From assembly GCA_030532405.1 (NCBI GenBank), contig JAUNLF010000010.1:1-64000 (forward strand): a stretch of 64,000 bases of DNA. Reading direction: 5' to 3'. Positions 62,591-64,000 of the stretch are shown here, one piece after another (within the stretch, counting starts at the first letter, position 1; each line of letters begins with the position of its first letter). The notes beneath the pieces are model-generated. The model did no database searches, had not been told where the DNA came from, and saw only the letters and a list, made by a program, of their open reading frames with translations. A program made the translations under genes and the position numbers. This DNA is from Actinomycetaceae bacterium (lineage in GTDB: Bacteria > Actinomycetota > Actinomycetes > Actinomycetales > Actinomycetaceae).

Positions 62591-64000
62591 ATTCCCGATT
62601 GTGCCACTTTTACTTCGGTTCGTAGCTCAGCGGCGTGGGCGCGTGCAGTTTGTGACGATTCCGACCCTGACAGCATGCGCGCGAGTTCCACGATCCGGTC
62701 GTCTTCAGAAAGCGCTGTCACCGAGGTTGTGGCGCCCTCCTTTGTGATAACCACGTGAGAATCCGCCCAGGCCGCTACCTGCGCCAAGTGGGTTACAACC
62801 AGCACCTGTCGGTCCTTCGCAAGCCTTGCCAGGCGTCGCCCCACTTCCCGCGCCGCCCGTCCGCCGACACCGGCGTCGACCTCGTCAAACACGTACGTCA
62901 AATGCCCAGAGTCGCGTTCGCCGTGTTCAGCTAAAACCACTTCTAGTGCCAGCATCACGCGCGATAGTTCACCGCCCGACGCGCCGTGGCCGAGGGGCGC
63001 CGGATTCGCGTCCCTGTGCGCTTGTAGCAGCATTTCAATGTCTTCGAGGCCGTGCGGGCCCGGCTTTTCGCGCCGCTTAATGTCTACGATCAGGCGCGCA
63101 TCCTTCATCGACAGTCCGGCAAGCTCTGTATCGACGAGTTTGGAAAGCTTATCTGCGGCCTTCATGCGCGATTCGCTGAGGCTTCGGCCCGACTCGATCA
63201 CCCGGTGTTGGGCTGCTTTAAGTTCCGCTTCAAGTTCAGCGAGCTTGTCATCCCTGTTCTCCAAGGCCTCCAAGCGTTGCTCAGCCTCGTCCGCCCACTG
63301 CAGGAGCGATGGAATATCCAGCGCCCTGCCCCGCAACAACGAGGTGATCGCACGCCGGCGCTGATGCACGTATTCCAGGCGGGCCGGATCTGCGTTCAGG
63401 TCGGATAGGTAGTCGGAAATATCGCTACGAACCGACTCTAGTTCGACTAGCTGCTCCAGCATCCTGTGCGAAATCTCGGCGAGCTTCGGATCGTATTCCT
63501 CCACCCGTTGCACGTGCGAGCTAGCCACACCCAACGCGTCGATGATTCCCCCGCCGTCATCACCGGCGAACGCCTGGTACGCAACCGATAGCCCGGTGCG
63601 TAGCTGTTCCGCGTTGGTGATTCGCTCGGCCTCCAATGCGAGCTCTTCTTCCTCACCGTCCTGCGGGTCGAGCGCGCGAATCTTATCTACCGCGGGTCGC
63701 AACTGCGCGATCTCCGATTCGGCTTCGGCAAGGCTTTCCCTAAACTCGTCCAAGTCCGCTTTGGCCTGCACCGCGGCCTTCCACGCCGCGCGATAGTTTT
63801 TTACCAGCTCGCGGTTGGCACTACCGCCGAAGCGGTCCAACAGTTCGCGCTGCCTAGCCGCTGACCGAAGCTCGATCTGGTCAGACTGGCCGTGGACTAC
63901 AGCCAGGTGCGGTGCCAACTCATTCAGCGCCGACACCGGTGCGGGCCGCCTATCCAAATACGCCCGCGAGCGTGACAGTCCGACCTTGCGCGTTACGATT
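62587..64000 (-). CDS. recN: DNA repair protein RecN, 5'-truncated by the window edge
   Basis: SMC-like ATPase in double-strand break repair. The frame stays open to the window edge (the last codons read IVTRKVGLSRSRAYLDRR, matching the RecN family just after its N-terminal part), so the N-terminal Walker A part lies outside. Present are VVHGQSDQIELRS, two coiled-coil arms (about residues 50-310 of this piece), GASGGELSRVMLALE, YVFDEVDAGVGG (Walker B) and VVTHLAQVAAWAD. First visible gene of the recN-steA-steB operon. Confidence 0.95.
   Translation of the reverse strand, partial: IVTRKVGLSRSRAYLDRRPAPVSALNELAPHLAVVHGQSDQIELRSAARQRELLDRFGGSANRELVKNYRAAWKAAVQAKADLDEFRESLAEAESEIAQLRPAVDKIRALDPQDGEEEELALEAERITNAEQLRTGLSVAYQAFAGDDGGGIIDALGVASSHVQRVEEYDPKLAEISHRMLEQLVELESVRSDISDYLSDLNADPARLEYVHQRRRAITSLLRGRALDIPSLLQWADEAEQRLEALENRDDKLAELEAELKAAQHRVIESGRSLSESRMKAADKLSKLVDTELAGLSMKDARLIVDIKRREKPGPHGLEDIEMLLQAHRDANPAPLGHGASGGELSRVMLALEVVLAEHGERDSGHLTYVFDEVDAGVGGRAAREVGRRLARLAKDRQVLVVTHLAQVAAWADSHVVITKEGATTSVTALSEDDRIVELARMLSGSESSQTARAHAAELRTEVKVAQSGM

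Noticed and set aside
1..64000. CRISPR array, prophage, transposon or attachment site
   Set aside because: No regularly spaced direct repeats, no transposase or integrase gene and no compositional break were seen.

Overview
The window reads as one contiguous piece of a chromosome from a high-to-moderate GC (roughly 57% by eye) Gram-positive actinomycete, most like Actinomycetaceae or a close relative. The support is direct: a division and cell-wall (dcw) cluster with SepF, YggT and DivIVA (Wag31) but no FtsA; a PriA-type HisA; SteA/SteB next to recN; SufR-SufBDCSU; and a MurE whose third-residue motif is not the meso-DAP type. There is no rRNA, tRNA, CRISPR array, insertion sequence or prophage. 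Nearly all genes lie on the minus strand; the plus-strand exceptions are 15-800, 11637-12309, 43146-43427, 45169-49974 and a small gene at 57075-57221.

Layout. 1-5000: a sugar-phosphate mutarotase converging on an infC-rpmI-rplT-TrmH-thiL translation operon with a structured leader, then SseB. 5000-11521: histidine genes hisD-(amino-acid symporter)-hisC-hisB-(unknown)-hisH-priA. 11637-16485: VanZ-like and S4 proteins, dnaE, an acetyltransferase. 16496-38017: the dcw cluster mraZ-rsmH-ftsL-ftsI-murE-murF-mraY-murD-ftsW-murG-murC-ftsQ-ftsZ-pgeF-(DUF2079)-sepF-yggT-divIVA-lspA-rluD. 38333-42477: an ECF sigma factor module built from Asp23-fold proteins, membrane anchors and a CsbD/LEA-like protein. 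42575-49974: SixA phosphatase, a small Cys/His protein, an ABC-F ATPase, a queuosine-precursor transporter with TGT, a CPBP protease, and an acyl-CoA ligase behind a perfect 20-bp palindrome. 50064-56734: sufR-sufB-sufD-Rieske-sufC-sufS-sufU-sufT. 57075-64000: a 48-residue Cys-rich protein behind a CsoR-like operator, then recN-steA-steB-(MraY/WecA-like transferase)-murJ-NUDIX.

How it fits together. Most of the window builds and guards the envelope: lipid II synthesis (MurC-G, MraY), its flipping (MurJ, FtsW) and polymerisation (FtsI), the division ring (FtsZ, SepF, FtsQ, FtsL, SteA/SteB), polar growth (DivIVA), and a stress-sigma/Asp23 module immediately upstream of mraZ. The most unusual items are (i) the Asp23 module, where one gene fuses an anti-sigma-like zinc motif to an Asp23 domain; (ii) a second MraY/WecA-family enzyme inside the SteA/SteB/MurJ operon; (iii) an infC gene that appears to start at ATC; and (iv) an octamer, CGAGGGCG, counted by hand at about 50 copies on both strands, far more than chance predicts.
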